From Bacillota bacterium (GTDB taxonomy: Bacteria > Bacillota > DSM-12270 > Thermacetogeniales > Thermacetogeniaceae), in NCBI GenBank assembly GCA_029907475.1, contig JARYLU010000021.1, forward strand, positions 1-46,776: a stretch of DNA of 46,776 nt, in the 5' to 3' direction. The notes under the pieces were generated by a model that saw only the letters and a program-made list of their open reading frames with translations, was not told the DNA's origin and did not search any database. Below, piece by piece: positions 1 to 8,606 of this stretch (position 1 is the stretch's first letter; the number at the start of each line of letters is the position of its first letter). The position numbers and the translations under genes were made by a program.

Positions 1-300
1 CTCCAGGGAGGAAACCGATCCCTCTAATTGGCCACTCATTATGAGCTATACAGGGTTAAATAATGTGGGAGGAAACACCTGGATTTTTTAAAGTAACGGG
101 AGCCTGCCTGGTTTCTCCCCCCTGTAGCCAGCGCGGCTGCATTGGCAAGGGGGGATGGGGAGAGTCAGCGCCGGTTACCCATATGTTTTCATTCTGTGTC
201 CACTCGGGAAATCATCCGGGGGCTGAGCGACCTGTATAGATAACAGGCCGGGCATTCCTCATTACGCCTTGTTTTATGGGAACGTGTTTCTTGTGTTTAC
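1..300. other. Upstream region without a gene; contains a strong hairpin
   Basis: I see no convincing coding region here. The clearest structure is a hairpin: six C residues at 117-122 pair with six G residues at 149-154, extended by GCCA (127-130) with TGGC (143-146) across a small internal loop. It is followed by purine-rich sequence. This looks like structured leader RNA, but I could not match it to a riboswitch class, and the next gene has its own promoter further downstream. Confidence 0.4.
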
Positions 301-329
301 TTGACTATGGCTGTGTTTGGTTATATAAT
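301..329 (+). promoter_or_regulatory. Sigma-A type promoter of the Uma2 gene
   Basis: TTGACT at 301-306 and a perfect TATAAT at 324-329 are separated by 17 bp. The expected transcription start (about 335-337) falls at the ribosome site, so the leader would be only about a dozen bases. This promoter lies inside the longer open frame that begins at 276 and argues for translation starting at 348. Confidence 0.75.
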
Positions 330-347
330 GGTAGAGGAGGTGATCTC

Positions 348-1106
348 GTGGAAAAGCTACTGACGGCTCAAGAACTGGCGGAGATTTTGAGCTTATCGGT
401 GGATACTATCTGGAGGTATACACGGCAAAAAAAGATACCGGTAGTAGAACTGGGAGAAAAACAATACCGGTATGAAAAAGAAGCAGTGTTGGCTGCTTTG
501 GCCATGAGAAACCTTTCTGTTAAGGAAGAGCATCCTGTATACTCAAAACAAGGCGGGTACACCTACGAGGATTACTTGAAGATTCCGGAAGAACCGGGCT
601 ACCGGTTTGAAATTTTAGAAGGAATTTTGGTAAAAGAACCGTCGCCTTCTGTGCATCACCAACGAGTTGCCTCGGCGCTATACCGGCAGTTGGCAAATTT
701 CTTTGATGGTTTTAATCCTGAGGGCGAACTCTTTTTTGCCCCTTTGGATGTTACTTTGACCAACCGCAATGTGCTGCAGCCGGACATATTGTTTGTGTCC
801 GGTGACCGAAAGGAAATTATGCGCCAGGAGCGCATTGACGGTCCTTGTGATTTGGTGGTGGAAATTATGTCACCAACAAATCGCCGCAAAGACCGCTTGC
901 AAAAGATGGAAATATATTGCAAGGCAGGGATTCCTCACTACTGGCTTGTAGATCCCGAGGAAAACACATTGGAAGCTTTTGTCCTCAGAAGTGGAAATTA
1001 TACCCTGGTGTTCGCGGGCGGCCCGGGCGACAAATTTATCCATCCTGAATTTCCGGGATTGGATCTGGATCTGGATAAGGTATTTCACCGGCCTGTATCT
1101 GAGTGA
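348..1106 (+). CDS. HTH (excisionase/MerR-like) domain fused to Uma2-family nuclease-like domain
   Basis: This 252-aa protein has an N-terminal DNA-binding domain of the excisionase/HTH_17 type (about residues 1-50, with LTAQELAEILSLSVDTIWRY). From about residue 70 follows a Uma2/DUF820 restriction-endonuclease-like fold, shown by PDILFV, VVEIMSPTNRRKDR and the strand IPHYWLVDPEE. Uma2 proteins keep a PD-(D/E)xK-type core, but their biological role is poorly known. I chose the GTG at 348 because GAGGAGGTG (334-342) sits just upstream and a consensus promoter overlaps the longer frame. The gene is monocistronic; a GAAA-loop hairpin follows it at 1195-1214. Family assignment is firm; DNA targeting by the HTH part is inferred. 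Confidence 0.85.
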   Translation: MEKLLTAQELAEILSLSVDTIWRYTRQKKIPVVELGEKQYRYEKEAVLAALAMRNLSVKEEHPVYSKQGGYTYEDYLKIPEEPGYRFEILEGILVKEPSPSVHHQRVASALYRQLANFFDGFNPEGELFFAPLDVTLTNRNVLQPDILFVSGDRKEIMRQERIDGPCDLVVEIMSPTNRRKDRLQKMEIYCKAGIPHYWLVDPEENTLEAFVLRSGNYTLVFAGGPGDKFIHPEFPGLDLDLDKVFHRPVSE

Positions 1107-1194
1107 ATTCTTAAATTAATATTTTATAATGCTAATCCCGGTGCGGTTATCATAAAAATCCTCTCTTTTAATGCTGAGCGCAAAACAATAGTAA

Positions 1195-1214
1195 AAGCCG
1201 CTGAAAAGCGGCTT
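1195..1214 (+). terminator. Hairpin, possible terminator after the Uma2 gene
   Basis: AAGCCGCT at 1195-1202 and AGCGGCTT at 1207-1214 form a perfect 8-bp stem closed by a GAAA tetraloop. The downstream T tract is poor, so termination is uncertain. Confidence 0.4.
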
Positions 1215-1226
1215 ATCGCTTTAAGG

Positions 1227-1544
1227 ATGTTCTCTTCAAATCTCCTTCACCTCTCCCTTCTTTCCAAACAGCCCGTATTTGAACAACTTGAACAGGGTGT
1301 GAAAGAGGGCGTCTTTGATACTATTTATCCAGAAGAAGTGGCGGAGCAGATGATTCAAATGCTCATTATTTTTAATTCCGTGCTTACAACACTTGCCTTT
1401 GGTGTGGAAGAGAGTCCTAATAACAACGAAATTATTAAGCGAAAAATTAATGCTTACCGGGATGCCATTGAAAGAATTCTGGGAGCCCCAAAAGGTTCAA
1501 TCAACTTTGAGGAAATCATCGGGGTATTTGATCGGTGCCTGTAG
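1227..1544 (+). pseudogene. TetR-family regulator, C-terminal remnant
   Basis: The roughly 100 residues resemble only the ligand-binding C-terminal half of a TetR regulator. It has the helical pattern EQLEQGVKEGVFDTIYPEEV and the ending KRKINAYRDAIERILGAPKG, as in clostridial TetR proteins placed before multidrug pumps. The N-terminal helix-turn-helix (about 90 residues) is missing, and no ribosome site precedes the ATG at 1227, so a functional repressor is unlikely. It lies directly upstream of two other broken genes in the same direction, suggesting that a regulator/resistance operon decayed as a unit. The TetR call is by pattern and is moderately sure. Confidence 0.6.
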
Positions 1545-1553
1545 AACAGGGGA

Positions 1554-2310
1554 ATGATGAAGGAGATGAAGAAAATGGAATTGGTGTATCATTTTAATTC
1601 CAATGAGAGTCCTGAGCTAGTACAGGTTGGAGGAAAGGGCATGTCCCTGATTCTCATGACCCAGCAGGGGCTGCCGGTACCCCCGGGGTTCGTACTATCG
1701 GTGGAATTCTTCAAACCCTGGTTTGAACAAATAAAAGGTACTCCTGAGTGGCAAAGGGTAATAAACTCTCCGTCAGGTGAACTCAAGGCACACTCAGCCG
1801 CTTTGAAAAAGCTGTGTATGACCCTTAAGCTGGATGAAGCTCGTCTGAAAGCTTTTACTGAGGCGCTGAATAACCTGGAAAAAGATCATCAGAACCCTCT
1901 GTTTGCAGTGCGGTCGTCTTCTCCGGAAGAGGATCTTGAAGGTGCTTCCTTTGCCGGAGGGTACGAGACTACGCTTGGAGTGAGAAAAGAAACAATGGAA
2001 GATGCCTTGCGCCCCTATCTCACCAGGAACCGTAAGGGGAAGAGTGAAGGTGCTCAAAAGTCCTGATGAAAAACCTGTGCTCCCGGGAGAGATCTTGGTG
2101 GCCAAGGCTACAGACCCGGGATGGACTCCCTTGTTTATCAATGCGGCAGGGGTAATCCTTGAGGTCGGTGGTATGCTCCAGCATGGAGCGCTTGTGGCAA
2201 GGGAGTATGGAAAGCCCTGTGTGTCCGGAATAGAAGATGCCGTCTCAGTTTTGCAGGACGGCCAGATGGTAGAAATGGATGGACTGAACGGTATTGTTAG
2301 ACTGCTGTGA
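1554..2310 (+). pseudogene. PEP-utilising enzyme (rifampin phosphotransferase / PEP synthase-like), internally deleted
   Basis: Residues 1-150 match the N-terminal ATP-grasp part of PEP synthase/rifampin phosphotransferase (VGGKGMSLILM, GLPVPPGFV, FAVRSSSPEEDLEGASFAGGYET). Near 2025 the homology jumps, in another frame (2002-2310), to the C-terminal phosphohistidine swivel domain, with catalytic His in GGMLQHGALVAREYGKP. Family members are about 800-900 residues, so roughly 500-600 residues are missing and the two ends are out of frame. Both ends being retained points to an internal deletion. The neighbouring TetR and MFS remnants favour an antibiotic-resistance enzyme over metabolic PEP synthase, which is an inference. 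Several ATGs near 1554-1566 could have been the start. Confidence 0.8.
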
Positions 2311-2350
2311 CATCCTGAATAGGAGAAAATAATATGGGGCAACCGATGTA

Positions 2351-3460
2351 TTGCAACAAAGAATCCAAACGACGAATCAAATTACGGGAAAGCGCAAATG
2401 GTGGGCACTGGTCACCGTTATGGTGACCATGTTTTTTGCTTCCATGGATCAAACCATTGTCTCCACCGCTATTCCCACCATCGTCGGGGATTTACAGGGG
2501 TTTTCCCTGTATGCGTGGGTATTTAGCGTTTACATGCTAACTTCACCGGTGACCATTCCCATTTATGGTAAGTTATCCGATGTATATGGACGGAAGCCTT
2601 TTTACATCTTTGGATTAGTGATGTTCGGGATTGGGTCTATGGTCAGCGGCCAGGCCAACACAATGCTGCAACTGGTACTGGCACGCGGGCTGCAGGGAAT
2701 CGGAGCCAGCGCGATGATGAGTATGCCGCGGGCGACCGTGGGGGACATTTTTAACCCGAAAGAGCGGGGGCGCTGGATGGGGGTCATGGGGGCAGTATAT
2801 GGCTTATCCAGTATTATCGGCCCTGCTATCGGGGGCTGGATTACCGCTACCTTCTCCTGGCACTGGGTCTTCTACATCAACTTGCCCTTTGCCTTGCTGG
2901 CTATTATCGGTGTGGCATACTCTTTGCCCAAAGTTAGGGCAGAAAAACAAGTCAAGGTGGACTGGTTCGGTTCTACTCTCCTTATCATTGGTCTGATTCC
3001 AATTCTATTGGGGTTCACCTGGGCCGGAACGAAGTACGCCTGGACGTCCCCGGTGGAGTTGGCTTTGTTCGGGGGCGGCGCAATTATGTTGGTGTTGTTT
3101 ATTTAGTTTGAGCGCAAGGTTTTCGACCCGATCATAACCAATTTTGTCGCGGATTCCAAGACAGCTTTAGCGCAACCCTGCCGGGTAAAATAAAGGAGCT
3201 AACAGGCGACATATCTCAGCTCGACCACCCTGCTGACGCAGCAAGCCCAACAGGCTATCGCCGACCAGTTCGCCCGGTTCGGAGCAGCCGGCCAGGAAAT
3301 GTATCACCAGCTGTTACACGCCGTGAAGGTTTCGCTTGCCACCGGTATCAGCAATTTATTTGCAATCGCTCTTGTGTTTGCCGTGCTCTGCTTCATCGGC
3401 ACGTTTTTCTTACCGGAACGCACCCTTCAGGGAGATGAGTACTACAGTGATAAACAGTAG
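2351..3460 (+). pseudogene. DHA2-type MFS drug transporter (EmrB/QacA-like), broken
   Basis: The first 251 codons encode a well-preserved N-terminal half of a 14-TM drug:proton antiporter, with motif A (GKLSDVYGRKP) and LARGLQGIGASAMM. A TAG at 3104-3106 interrupts it; the same frame continues with FERKVFDPII, typical of the family. After about 3170 the frame is lost, and a C-terminal piece resumes around 3215-3460, including a last membrane helix and FFLPERT. A central section is therefore missing. The start is also unclear: an ATG with a good ribosome site (AGGAGA, ATG at 2334) is in a different frame, leaving only TTG at 2351. At least three lesions make it a clear pseudogene. Confidence 0.85.
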
Positions 3461-3747
3461 CGATTAACAAGCGATTAACAGGGTCAGGCTTGCATTATTA
3501 ATTTTATCAAAACCGTTTTCATAACCACCCATTGCGTAATAAATTCTAAATCGGGCTTTACATTCAAATTGCCGGTGCGGTTAATTTAAGAAAAAACCCA
3601 TTATTGTGGATAAATCATTTGGCAGTTGTTGGAGCAAGAACCCCGTCTCCATGCTTCCCCCGTGCTTCCCCGAGCAAGAACCCCGTCCCCGTGCTTCCCC
3701 ATGCTTCATTGAAAATTTGCTCAAAGATACTATTGTTTGCAATGTGA
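3461..3747. other. Intergenic region without a gene
   Basis: Apart from the tandem 29-bp repeat described separately, I see no supported gene. The open frame at 3606-3818 lacks a ribosome site and runs across the repeat and the terminator. Confidence 0.5.
3632..3700. repeat. Two tandem 29-bp imperfect repeats
   Basis: GAGCAAGAACCCCGTCTCCA... (3632-3660) is repeated as GAGCAAGAACCCCGTCCCCG... (3672-3700), each ending in GCTTCCCC, with a 40-bp period and two mismatches. The C-rich AGAACCCCGTCCCC core resembles short interspersed repeats of clostridial genomes. No function is visible. Confidence 0.6.
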
Positions 3748-3785
3748 AAACCCCAGGACAAATACCTCAAGAAGTCCTGGGGTTT
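3748..3785 (-). terminator. Terminator of the minus-strand efflux operon
   Basis: AAACCCCAGGAC (3748-3759) and GTCCTGGGGTTT (3774-3785) form a perfect 12-bp stem with a 14-base loop, 18 bp past the stop of the permease gene. On the minus strand the stem ends in TTTT. It may act in both directions, since pseudogenes converge from the left. Confidence 0.75.
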
Positions 3786-3803
3786 GGCAACGCTCTCCGT
3801 TTT

Positions 3804-5018
3804 TTACTCAAAACGTAAACATTCGATAGGGTCGGCATTGGCGGCCTTCTGGGCGGGATAATAGCCAAAGAAAATTCCCACCAGTGTAGCAAAACCGATG
3901 GCCAGTAAAATAGATCCCGGCGCAACCACCGTAGGCCAGCCGGCTACCTGGGAAACAACCTTGCTCCCGACAACCCCTGTAATAATACCTATTAGGCCGC
4001 CGACCAGGCTTAAAACCAGGGCTTCGATTAAAAATTGCCCCAGGATGGCTCTGCCGGTAGCTCCAACTGCCATTCGGATACCGATTTCCTTGGTGCGTTC
4101 AGTTACCGAAACCAGCATGATGTTCATGATGCCAATGCCCCCCACCAGCAGGGAGACAGCCGCCACACTGGCCAGCATAATGGTCATGATCTTGGTTGTA
4201 TCAGCAACTGTTTCCATGACTGCCGTCATATTCTGAACAGTGAAGTCGTCCTCTTGCAGGCTGCTAAGGCGGTGCCTTTGTCTCAAGAGGTTGGTTACTG
4301 CATCCTGGACCGTCGCCAGGCTCATCTCGTCCTGGACCTGGATATTAATTACGCGGACGGATCTCTCACCTGTAAAACGCATCTGGGCGGTCGTAATGGG
4401 AATATAAACCGTATCATCCTGATCCATGCCGCCCATGCCACTACCCTGGGGAGCCAGGACGCCGATCACTGTAAACTCAAGGTTATTCAGGCGGACAGCA
4501 GCACCGACGGGATTTGCTCCAGAAGGAAAAAGGTTGGTTGCAACAGTCTGCCCGAGGACGGCCACCAGGGCTGCCCGGGCGACATCTTCGTTGGAGAAAA
4601 AGGCTCCTGATTCTACCCGCAAACTCCTGATTGCCTGGAAAGAGGTTGTTGTTCCAACAGCGTTCGTCGTCCAGGTGTTGCTGCCCGCAGCGGCGGTAAC
4701 GCTCTGGCTTGTTTCGGGTGCTACGTATTGTACAAGGGGCAGGCCGGCAATGGCCTCGGCATCATCGCTGGTAAGGCTGTTAACGGCCCCGCCAGCACCG
4801 CGGACGGGGCCAAAACCGGCCCCTGGCCTGACAACTAATAAGTTGGAGCCCATGCTGGCAATACGCTCTGTAACCTGTTTTGTAGCACCTTCGCCAACAC
4901 CGATCATAATAATCACAGCCGCCACGCCGATGATGATTCCCAGCATAGTCAACAATGAACGCATTTTATTGGCTACAAGGCCTCGCCAGGCGATTGCCAG
5001 AGCTGATCGAAAATTCAT
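3804..5018 (-). CDS. MacB/FtsX-type ABC transporter permease
   Basis: The 404-aa protein has the MacB layout: TM1 at about 20-42 (MLGIIIGVAAVIIMIGVG), a large extracytoplasmic MacB_PCD domain (about 50-270), then three TM helices, with GGIGIMNIMLVSVTERTKEIGIRMAVGA leading out of TM2 and a final PAQKAANADPIECLRFE. Such permeases do not move substrate through the membrane but transmit ATPase motion to the adaptor and outer component (mechanotransmission). The start overlaps the ATPase stop by four bases, so the two are translationally coupled. It is the last gene of the operon and is followed by a terminator. The MacB subfamily is clear; the substrate is unknown. Confidence 0.93.
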   Translation of the reverse strand: MNFRSALAIAWRGLVANKMRSLLTMLGIIIGVAAVIIMIGVGEGATKQVTERIASMGSNLLVVRPGAGFGPVRGAGGAVNSLTSDDAEAIAGLPLVQYVAPETSQSVTAAAGSNTWTTNAVGTTTSFQAIRSLRVESGAFFSNEDVARAALVAVLGQTVATNLFPSGANPVGAAVRLNNLEFTVIGVLAPQGSGMGGMDQDDTVYIPITTAQMRFTGERSVRVINIQVQDEMSLATVQDAVTNLLRQRHRLSSLQEDDFTVQNMTAVMETVADTTKIMTIMLASVAAVSLLVGGIGIMNIMLVSVTERTKEIGIRMAVGATGRAILGQFLIEALVLSLVGGLIGIITGVVGSKVVSQVAGWPTVVAPGSILLAIGFATLVGIFFGYYPAQKAANADPIECLRFE

Positions 5019-5764
5019 AAGCGGCCCTCCTCTTGAGATATGGCTGCCAGCTCTTTTTCCGGTTGCTGCACTTCCTTAATTACCCTGTCTTCGATGATTG
5101 TGCCGTCGCGCAGGCGTACCAGCCGCCGGCAGTAGTCAGCAATGTCGGGCTCGTGGGTGACGATGATAATCGTCAATCCCCGTTCCCGGTTCAGATGCTG
5201 CAGCAAGGCCATGATTTCTTTACTCGTTTGGGTATCCAGGGCCCCGGTAGGCTCATCGGCCAGGATTGTTTCCGGCTCGTTAATCAGCGCGCGGGCAATA
5301 GCCACCCGTTGCTGCTCGCCGCCGGAAAGCTGGGTGGGCAGATGCATCTCCCTTCCCTGCAACCCTACCTGTTGTAAAGCGGCCCAAGCCCTGGTCTTCA
5401 TTGCTTTACCGGGAACTCCGGCGTAAATCAAAGGTAGGCAGACATTTTCCCATGCCGTGGTATTACTTAAAAGGTTAAAGCTCTGAAACACGAAGCCGAA
5501 CTGACGATTCCGGATGTAGGCCAGGCTGTCCCGGTCCAGCATGGTCACATCTTGTCCCCTCAACAAGTACCGGCCACTCGTGGGGCGATCGAGGCACCCC
5601 AGGATATGCATCAGGGTGGATTTACCCGACCCCGACGCCCCCATAATGGCCGCCATTTCTCCCTTTTGAACGACTAAATCGATACCCTTTAATGCCTGTA
5701 CCAGAGTCTCCCCGGTAGCATAGACTTTGGTGACCTTGTCGACCTGTATTAAAGAATCGCCCAT
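5015..5764 (-). CDS. MacB/LolD-type ABC transporter ATP-binding protein
   Basis: This 249-aa ATPase has Walker A (GASGSGKST), Q-loop region (GFVFQSFNLLSNTTAWENV), signature LSGGEQQRVAIARAL, Walker B (TILADEPTGALD) and the switch His in IIIVTHEP. It belongs to the MacB/LolD/FtsE group that pairs with FtsX-like permeases, here encoded immediately downstream with a 4-base overlap. The last 25 residues are a charged tail beyond the usual domain. Only 9 bp separate it from the adaptor gene upstream, so the three form a tripartite-type export module. Confidence 0.95.
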   Translation of the reverse strand: MGDSLIQVDKVTKVYATGETLVQALKGIDLVVQKGEMAAIMGASGSGKSTLMHILGCLDRPTSGRYLLRGQDVTMLDRDSLAYIRNRQFGFVFQSFNLLSNTTAWENVCLPLIYAGVPGKAMKTRAWAALQQVGLQGREMHLPTQLSGGEQQRVAIARALINEPETILADEPTGALDTQTSKEIMALLQHLNRERGLTIIIVTHEPDIADYCRRLVRLRDGTIIEDRVIKEVQQPEKELAAISQEEGRL

Positions 5765-5773
5765 GATTTAATT

Positions 5774-7417
5774 TCACATCCCCCTCATCCTTATTGTCGG
5801 TTGCAGGGGAGGGTTAACCCCCCTCATTGATGAGGGTGAACTGCTGCTGCTGCTTTCCGCCGACTTACCGGGGGTGCTGGCGCCGATAATTACCTCTTCA
5901 CCTACCTTTAGCCCGCTTTTAACCTCAATGTTGCTTTCGTCGCTCAAGCCGGTGACAATATGCCTGACTACTGGCTGTCCTTTTTCCATGACCAGGACTA
6001 CAGCCCGATTCCCACTGCCTGCCGCTTGCCCCGGCTCATCTTTGAGCTGGAACTCCTCCGGCATGTTCTTCTTCATTTCTTCCTGAAACTGCTCACGGGT
6101 AATCTCGCCTCTCTCAAGCTTACCCCTAAGGTCTTCCAATTTTGCTTTCAACTCTTCGGAAAGCTCTCCTCTTCTGCCATCATCCGGCGATAGCATTTCT
6201 CTTCCCGCCTGACGGCTATCCGTTGTTTTTATTCCATTGGCATTACCACCGCTTGATGCTGTGCGGTCAGTTGCATTGTCAGTCCTTGTTGCCCGGTAAC
6301 TGGCTGCAAAATTTACCGCCGCCCGGGGCACGGTAATCACATTGTCCCTTTGAGAGACAATGATGTTGACGCTTGCCGACATCCCGGCTTTAAGGAGACT
6401 GCCGGGGTCGGTCAGGGAGACAACGACGTCGTATAGCTGGACGTTGGATACCGTTGTCGCCTCCGGAGAAATCCAGGCCACCTCGCCGTTAAAGGTCCGC
6501 TCCGGGAAAGCGTTGACGGTAAAGGTCGCCTTCTGGCCAACCTTGACCTGGCTGATATCCGCCTCATTAACCTGGGCACGCAACTGGAGGCCGGTTGTGA
6601 TCAGAGTGATGAGACCGGCGGTGCTGTCGGAACTTTCGCTGCCCCCGCCGCTCGTGCGCTGGCCGGTTTCACCTCTCACGGCAGCGATGACCCCGTCGAA
6701 GGGTGCCCGCAGCCGGGCGGAATCAAGATCGTTTTGGGCCAGTGTAAGCTGCGCCTGCGCGGTTTCGACCTGCGCCTCGGCGGCGGCTATATCTTCGGGG
6801 CGATTACCACTTTTTAGTGCTTCGAGGGCGGCTTGAGCCTGGCGTAACCTGGCGGCAGCCGTGTCGCGGTTAACAAGAGAATTGTTAAAATCGACCTGGG
6901 CCAGGGCTCCTATTTCAAAAAGGGCCTGATCGCGCTTTAAAGCCTCTTCGGCGCTGTCGTAGGCAACCTGGGCCTGGGCTACATTGGCTTCCGCCTGAGC
7001 AATGTCTGTTTCCAGCGCCCCTGCTTCCAAAAGGCGCAGCTTCGCCTCGGCAGCTTTAAGACTGGCTCTTGCCTGAACCACCTGGGCCTCCAGGTCGGCA
7101 GTATCAAGGCATGCCAGGAGCTGCCCTTTCTTAACCTGGTCGCCGGGTTTAACGTATATCTCTTTGATGAAACCGCTGGTTTTGAAATTCAGACCAACGC
7201 TTTTAACCGCCTCGATCGTTCCTGTTGCCCTGACCGTGTTGACTATGCTTCCTTGCCTGACAGGCATGGACATGTAGTTTACCTGGCCCTGGCGCCCCTG
7301 CCACCACCAGTACCCTGCACCGATAACCAGTACAGCTAAACAACCAAGCAATAAAAATAACCCTTTACGCCTCTGTTGAGGCTTTAAAACAGCTACTGCC
7401 TCGGTCGTCGTGGCCAC
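5774..7417 (-). CDS. HlyD/MacA-family efflux adaptor carrying an inserted SHOCT-like module
   Basis: The 547-aa adaptor has one N-terminal membrane anchor (about residues 18-38), a barrel-sandwich half-motif (AGYxxxV-like, VKPGDQVKKGQLLACLD), a long alpha-hairpin coiled coil rich in Ala/Gln (about 90-235), the second lipoyl half (RAPFDGVIAAVRGETGQ), a beta-barrel, and a membrane-proximal domain. Between the last two (about residues 375-460) is an unusual insertion containing ELSEELKAKLEDLRGKLE followed by GEITREQFQEEMKK, nearly identical to a repeat of the secreted protein at 10083-10709. The start is unsure: the GTG at 7417 touches its own AGGAGG, so initiation slightly downstream, even at ACG, is possible. 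Confidence 0.9.
   Translation of the reverse strand: MATTTEAVAVLKPQQRRKGLFLLLGCLAVLVIGAGYWWWQGRQGQVNYMSMPVRQGSIVNTVRATGTIEAVKSVGLNFKTSGFIKEIYVKPGDQVKKGQLLACLDTADLEAQVVQARASLKAAEAKLRLLEAGALETDIAQAEANVAQAQVAYDSAEEALKRDQALFEIGALAQVDFNNSLVNRDTAAARLRQAQAALEALKSGNRPEDIAAAEAQVETAQAQLTLAQNDLDSARLRAPFDGVIAAVRGETGQRTSGGGSESSDSTAGLITLITTGLQLRAQVNEADISQVKVGQKATFTVNAFPERTFNGEVAWISPEATTVSNVQLYDVVVSLTDPGSLLKAGMSASVNIIVSQRDNVITVPRAAVNFAASYRATRTDNATDRTASSGGNANGIKTTDSRQAGREMLSPDDGRRGELSEELKAKLEDLRGKLERGEITREQFQEEMKKNMPEEFQLKDEPGQAAGSGNRAVVLVMEKGQPVVRHIVTGLSDESNIEVKSGLKVGEEVIIGASTPGKSAESSSSSSPSSMRGVNPPLQPTIRMRGM
6070..6178 (-). repeat. SHOCT-like module within the adaptor, shared with the repeat protein
   Basis: This stretch encodes the adaptor's inserted module. 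Compared by eye with 10272-10380 on the plus strand, most bases agree over about 105 bp, including long runs of identical codons. This implies recent duplication or exchange between the two genes rather than convergent evolution. Confidence 0.8.
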
Positions 7418-7449
7418 CTCCTGAATTTTCCTTGAATTTCTTACTTTAA

Positions 7450-8544
7450 TTAGGCACCTCCGCCGGAAGCAGCCCAGGGTTTCTCAAAAGCCATTCTTAG
7501 ATAGGTGTGGTTTCGAACCGCTTCTTCTACAGCATCTTGGGCCTGAGTTACCTCCACTTCGGCAGCTACCAGTTCCGCCCTGGTGATCATGCCGATATCA
7601 AATTTCACCTGCGCGACACGCAGCTTTTGCTGAGCTGCTTTTAGCGCTTCCTGGGCCGTATTGTATTTTTCCTCAAGACTTTTAGCCTGGTAATACAGAC
7701 TGCGAGTAACATTGGCCAGAAGTTCTTTAGCGCCGGCTGCATCCAGCTCTGCCTGATCAAGTTCCGTTTGCCTTACCTCATATGGTGTGTAATCGCCACT
7801 AAAATATATCATGTCGGCAGCCCACTTCGCCAGGGTTACTTTCTGTTGGGCAAGCCAGGCGCTGGGGCTTTCTTCGATGACCCGCTGTACTTCATAGTCG
7901 AGGTTGGCCACTTCTAAAGGCTCGTAGGCGGGCTTATCTGTCAACCTCGGTCGCTCATTAGAGCCTAGCCCGACCAGCTGGTTGAAGGCGTTGTAGGCAT
8001 CCTCCAGGCTATGCCTGGCGGTAACCTCATTGCTTTGCGCCTGTTTCCATTGCAATTCAGCTTCGCTCAGGCTTGAAGGGGATGCTGCACCATACGTAAG
8101 CCGGTTACGGGTGTTTTGCAAGTTGATCAGAGCTTGTTGCGTCAATTTTTCCATGGTAGCCAGTTTCATTTCCGCCACCTGGACATCCCAGTAGCCTTTG
8201 CAAACTTTTAGCACCAGGGCGTCCGTAGTCGAAGTCAATGTTTTTTTGCTCATCTGCCAGTTGAGATCGGCTGAGAGCAGCCTGTTCCAGCTGACCTCGA
8301 TTTCCGGGTTATAGGTTTCTCCCTCGGCAGGAATAAAGCTCAGCGCTTCACTTGCTTTCTCCCGGAGTGCTTCTGTTCGCTTAACTTCATATTGGGCTTT
8401 TTTCAGGTCCTTGCTGTTGCTAAGAGCCAGATTTAAAGCATCTTCAAGAGTCAGAGCCCTGTTTTCCTGTTCTGCAAAAGCTTTAGGTAACGGGAGTCCC
8501 AGCACAAAGAATAAAATCAGGAACAAGGTAATGCCCTTCCGCAT
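7450..8544 (-). CDS. TolC-family protein (outer-membrane efflux protein fold)
   Basis: The 364-aa product has a Sec signal peptide (MRKGITLFLILFFVLGLPLPKAFA) and two OEP repeats: NRALTLEDALNLALSNSKDLKKA at the start, long coiled coils, and EALKAAQQKLRVAQVKFDIGMITRAELVAAE near the end. I set the start at the ATG ending at 8544 because an AGGAGG lies 6 bp upstream; the longer frame has no such site. At 364 aa it is shorter than proteobacterial TolC (about 470), mostly in the porin-like loops. A TolC fold in an otherwise monoderm-looking genome is notable: it could span a thick wall or be part of a diderm envelope. It sits 32 bp from the adaptor gene. Confidence 0.88.
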   Translation of the reverse strand: MRKGITLFLILFFVLGLPLPKAFAEQENRALTLEDALNLALSNSKDLKKAQYEVKRTEALREKASEALSFIPAEGETYNPEIEVSWNRLLSADLNWQMSKKTLTSTTDALVLKVCKGYWDVQVAEMKLATMEKLTQQALINLQNTRNRLTYGAASPSSLSEAELQWKQAQSNEVTARHSLEDAYNAFNQLVGLGSNERPRLTDKPAYEPLEVANLDYEVQRVIEESPSAWLAQQKVTLAKWAADMIYFSGDYTPYEVRQTELDQAELDAAGAKELLANVTRSLYYQAKSLEEKYNTAQEALKAAQQKLRVAQVKFDIGMITRAELVAAEVEVTQAQDAVEEAVRNHTYLRMAFEKPWAASGGGA

Positions 8545-8606
8545 TTCATCCCTCCTCGTTTTTCTTCCGGACACTGTGGAGTCGCCCGGTATCCGGCCTT
8601 TTCGTA

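Noticed and set aside
3606-3818. 70-residue open frame
   Set aside because: It lacks a ribosome site and runs through the C-rich direct repeats and the terminator hairpin.
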